From: Chitinophagaceae bacterium
GTDB taxonomy: Bacteria > Bacteroidota > Bacteroidia > Chitinophagales > Chitinophagaceae
Reading direction: 5' to 3'
Length of the DNA stretch: 64,000 bases
Assembly (NCBI GenBank): GCA_017307755.1
Contig: JAFKGQ010000011.1
Location: 186,001-250,000, forward strand
Shown: positions 61,915 through 64,000 of the stretch, in pieces
Numbering within the stretch: position 1 is the stretch's first letter
Layout of the letters: each line of letters begins with the position of its first letter
The notes under the pieces: generated by a model
The model's database searches: none
The model's input: the letters and a program-made list of their open reading frames with translations, nothing else
Told to the model about the DNA's origin: nothing
Position numbers and translations under genes: made by a program

Positions 61915-62535
61915 TTAATCAAAAGAAAGATTTCCCTCCCCGGGTCCCGCCTCATCCTTCAACCCCTTACGGATCAGACTTAACGCCACAGGGGTCATAC
62001 CCAGGTAGGAAGCCAGATGTTTCTGGGGGAAACGCGCCGCTACACCCGGCGCCTGTTGTATAAAGTTGATGTACCGGTCCCTGGCGGACAGACTCAGGTT
62101 ATCCACGATACGTTGTGACAGCTTCAGATAAAGGTTCTGATGCAGTAGACGAAAATACCGCTCCAGGGGGGGTACTTGCCTGTATAAAGCCTCCAGGTCC
62201 GGACGCTCTATCTGGAGGAGCACCGACGGCTCCACCGCTTCGATATAAAATTGCGCGGGCGTGCCATATAGAAAGCTGTTAAAGTCCGATACCCACGCCT
62301 CCTCCACCGCCAATTGCAATACGTGCTCATGCTCCTGCTCGTCCGTAATAAAGGAGCGGAGACTACCTTTTATGACAAAGCTTTCATACCGGCACACCTC
62401 CCCCGGCTTTATCAGGTACCCCCGTTTAGCGATCCGGCGTTGCCGGAAAGAGGGCAACACCTTCTCCTCCTGCTCAGACGACAACGGTACATATTTTCGA
62501 ATGTGTGTCACCAGCAAATGTCCCAGATGATCCAT
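61915..62535 (-). CDS. Crp/Fnr-family transcriptional regulator
   Basis: The 206-residue protein (start MDHLGHLLVTHIRKY at 62533-62535) has the cNMP-binding beta roll (RIAKRGYLIKPGEVCRYESFVIKG) and a C-terminal helix with the recognition-type sequence FPQKHLASYLGMTPVALSLIRK. There are no Cys pairs typical of FNR, so oxygen sensing by an iron-sulfur cluster is not expected. This group in Bacteroidetes often regulates a neighbouring oxidoreductase; the OYE gene immediately downstream on the same strand is a plausible target. The open frame extends a further five codons upstream. Confidence 0.9.
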   Translation of the reverse strand: MDHLGHLLVTHIRKYVPLSSEQEEKVLPSFRQRRIAKRGYLIKPGEVCRYESFVIKGSLRSFITDEQEHEHVLQLAVEEAWVSDFNSFLYGTPAQFYIEAVEPSVLLQIERPDLEALYRQVPPLERYFRLLHQNLYLKLSQRIVDNLSLSARDRYINFIQQAPGVAARFPQKHLASYLGMTPVALSLIRKGLKDEAGPGEGNLSFD

Positions 62536-62587
62536 CTTATAAAAGTACAAAAGAACGAACCACAGGTTCGATGCCCGAAGGGGAAAA

Positions 62588-62614
62588 CAAAAAGCCCCGC
62601 CATCAGGCAGGGCT
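62588..62614 (-). terminator. Terminator after the small exported protein gene
   Basis: AGCCCCGCC (62593-62601), ATCA and GGCAGGGCT (62606-62614) form a 9-bp stem with one mismatch. On the minus strand the hairpin is followed by TTTTTG and further T residues. It lies just after the stop of the exported protein gene at 62648. Confidence 0.8.
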
Positions 62615-62647
62615 CCGGGAGTTCAGGTCAGTTAGCAACGGCTAATC

Positions 62648-63082
62648 TTATTTCTTTACAGAAGTATACACTTCCCAGCTGTCTCCGTTGGAACGCAAGG
62701 TGACCTTGGCGTCGGCGCTTTCCAGTGAAACATAGTAGCAGTTGATGCCATCACCGGTGAATTCAAACAGTTCCGTGATCCAGTAAGCGCTATAGTCGCT
62801 CTTCAGGCTCATCAGCAGGTTCATCGGCAGCTGAGAAGAAGTGATATTACGGGTTACGGCCAGCAGGTCGCCGCTGTTGTTATAAAAGGCGAACATGATC
62901 ACATCGTTCATCTTAAAGGTCACCTTAGTAAAAGCCTCGTGCGTTTCCGTGCTCATCAACTGAGCATTGCGGAAGTTCCTTTTAAAAGAGGCATTGATCT
63001 CTCCCTTGACGGAGTCTGCAGGTTTTGCAAAACTTACGATGGAAATAAGAAGAGCGAAGGCGAAGGTGGTAATCTGTTTCAT
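62648..63082 (-). CDS. Small exported protein of unknown function
   Basis: The 144-residue protein carries a signal peptide (LISIVSFAKPAD). The mature part has repeated strand patterns like PepSY-type or DUF2874-like periplasmic proteins (KGEINASFKRNFRNAQLMST, SYSAYWITELFEF, CYYVSLESADAKVTLRS). It has no membrane segment other than the signal and contains few cysteines. No firm family or role is offered. The gene is alone, with a strong terminator after it and a spacing of about 200 bp to nuoN. Confidence 0.65.
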   Translation of the reverse strand: MKQITTFAFALLISIVSFAKPADSVKGEINASFKRNFRNAQLMSTETHEAFTKVTFKMNDVIMFAFYNNSGDLLAVTRNITSSQLPMNLLMSLKSDYSAYWITELFEFTGDGINCYYVSLESADAKVTLRSNGDSWEVYTSVKK

Positions 63083-63280
63083 AAAAATTATTTTTTAAAT
63101 GTTGTTGGTTTTTGTTTGCTTCCCGGGCGTCCCCGGTATGCCAGATACAATTCCAGCGCAATGCCAAAACCCTTCAATAACTGAAAATCAACAATTTAAA
63201 AAATTACCCCCCAATACAGGTGTACGGTCCTGATGTGTCAACTGTCCGCTTTTGAGACGATCCCCTGCGCACAACCGGGC

Positions 63281-64000
63281 CTACCACGTATACACCAACG
63301 TATACAACTTATCCAGCAGCACCTGCGGGAAAACCCCCAACAGCACGATCAGTGCAGCCACCACTACCAATAACCCTTTAAACCCGGGCCGTAATTCCAA
63401 AACCTGGGCATCCCCATCCTTGAAATACATCGCCTGGATCACCCGGAAATAGTAATAGACGCTGACGGCAGCGCAAAGCACCGCAAAGACCACCAGCCAG
63501 AAAAAATGCCCCGTCTCGATGACGGAGGCCAGCATATAGTATTTAGCGAAGAAACCCGCCGTCAGGGGGATACCTGCCAGCGAAAGAAGAAATATAGTAC
63601 AGGTGGCCGCCAGCAAAGGTTGATGTCTGGCCAGACCGTTAAACCCTTCAAAAGTATAATCCTTCATCTTGATAAGGATGGCAAAAATTCCGATGGTAGC
63701 AAGGCTATAGGCCGCGGCATAGAGGATAATACCTTCCTTGGCCAGCCCGTTGATAGACAGCAGCGCCAGCAACATAAAGCCCGCCTGTGCGATGGACGAG
63801 TAGGCCAGCATACGCTTGACGCTCTGTTGGAAGACGGCGGTGATATTGCCGATAAACAGGGTTACGGCCGTGATGATCGCCACGAATAGCTGCCACCTGG
63901 GCTGGCTGTCGCCGAACGTCTCATCAAAAAGCCGGATAAACCCGATAAAGATCCCTGCTTTTACGATAGTTGCCATAAAGGAGGTAAAGACCGTGGGCGC
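63281..64000 (-). CDS. nuoN: NADH-quinone oxidoreductase subunit N, partial
   Basis: The frame is open to the window edge (GAPTVFTSFMATIVKAGIF), so this is the C-terminal about 240 residues of NuoN, with the start lying beyond 64000. It shows the family core: the PTxFxSFMAT segment, SVKRMLAYSSIAQAGFM with a conserved Lys, TIGIFAILIKMKDYTFEGFNGLA, and LAGIPLTAGFFAKYYM. NuoN is an antiporter-like proton-pumping membrane subunit of complex I. The stop at 63281 fits the usual length for the last gene of the nuo operon. The ATG at 63976 is internal and not the true start. Confidence 0.93.
   Translation of the reverse strand, partial: APTVFTSFMATIVKAGIFIGFIRLFDETFGDSQPRWQLFVAIITAVTLFIGNITAVFQQSVKRMLAYSSIAQAGFMLLALLSINGLAKEGIILYAAAYSLATIGIFAILIKMKDYTFEGFNGLARHQPLLAATCTIFLLSLAGIPLTAGFFAKYYMLASVIETGHFFWLVVFAVLCAAVSVYYYFRVIQAMYFKDGDAQVLELRPGFKGLLVVVAALIVLLGVFPQVLLDKLYTLVYTW

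Overview
The window reads as a chromosome segment of a Bacteroidota bacterium, most likely a Chitinophagaceae-type organism. The evidence is a SusC/SusD pair behind an ECF sigma/FecR switch, several large exported proteins with type IX secretion (T9SS) C-terminal sorting domains, an exbB-exbD-exbD-tonB-tonB cluster next to mnmE, propeller-containing LytS-type kinases and a NuoN end gene. The genus cannot be fixed from sequence reading alone. No rRNA, tRNA, CRISPR array, insertion sequence or recombinase gene was recognised.

Layout. 0-2 kb: two small genes (one a GreA/GreB C-domain protein) and an SPFH/prohibitin-like protein. 2-10 kb: a giant T9SS-secreted nuclease-like protein, a cupin/isochorismatase pair with a candidate operator, and an exported protein with PLC/P1-nuclease-like features. 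10-15 kb: a LytTR regulator translationally coupled to a propeller histidine kinase. 14.7-18.5 kb: a secreted M36 metallopeptidase. 18.5-25.7 kb: sigma-FecR-SusC-SusD. 25.7-36.6 kb: an M13 peptidase, an AraC regulator, an SDR, an Omp85-type barrel, two exported surface proteins, and a TPR kinase with its NarL-type regulator. 36.7-41.5 kb: a lipoprotein plus a glycoside-hydrolase-like protein, probably a two-gene carbohydrate module.

41.6-53.4 kb looks like accessory DNA. It is bracketed by two direct copies of the 3' end of mnmE (41601-41618 and 53402-53419). The left copy has no mnmE attached, and the similarity runs about 45 bases past the stop codon. This is the footprint expected of an integrative element using the mnmE terminus, a site known from the SGI1 family, although no integrase remains here. 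Inside are a DUF433/DUF5615 toxin-antitoxin pair, a frameshifted gene remnant, a barrel protein, a giant MBG-repeat adhesin-like protein, a Crp/Fnr regulator and a bacilliredoxin. Next to mnmE lies a visibly AT-rich block of three genes: a DndA/SspA/IscS-like cysteine desulfurase, an unknown 70-residue protein and a DUF262-DUF1524 protein of the GmrSD/SspE type. This block is the most interesting candidate system in the window: a possible minimal or remnant sulfur-linked defence module.

53.4-64 kb is core-like. It holds mnmE (with an odd repetitive insert in its G domain), two tonB genes separated by a strong terminator, two exbD genes, exbB, an ABC permease, an OYE-type flavin reductase, a Crp/Fnr regulator, a small exported protein and the C-terminal part of nuoN running off the window edge.
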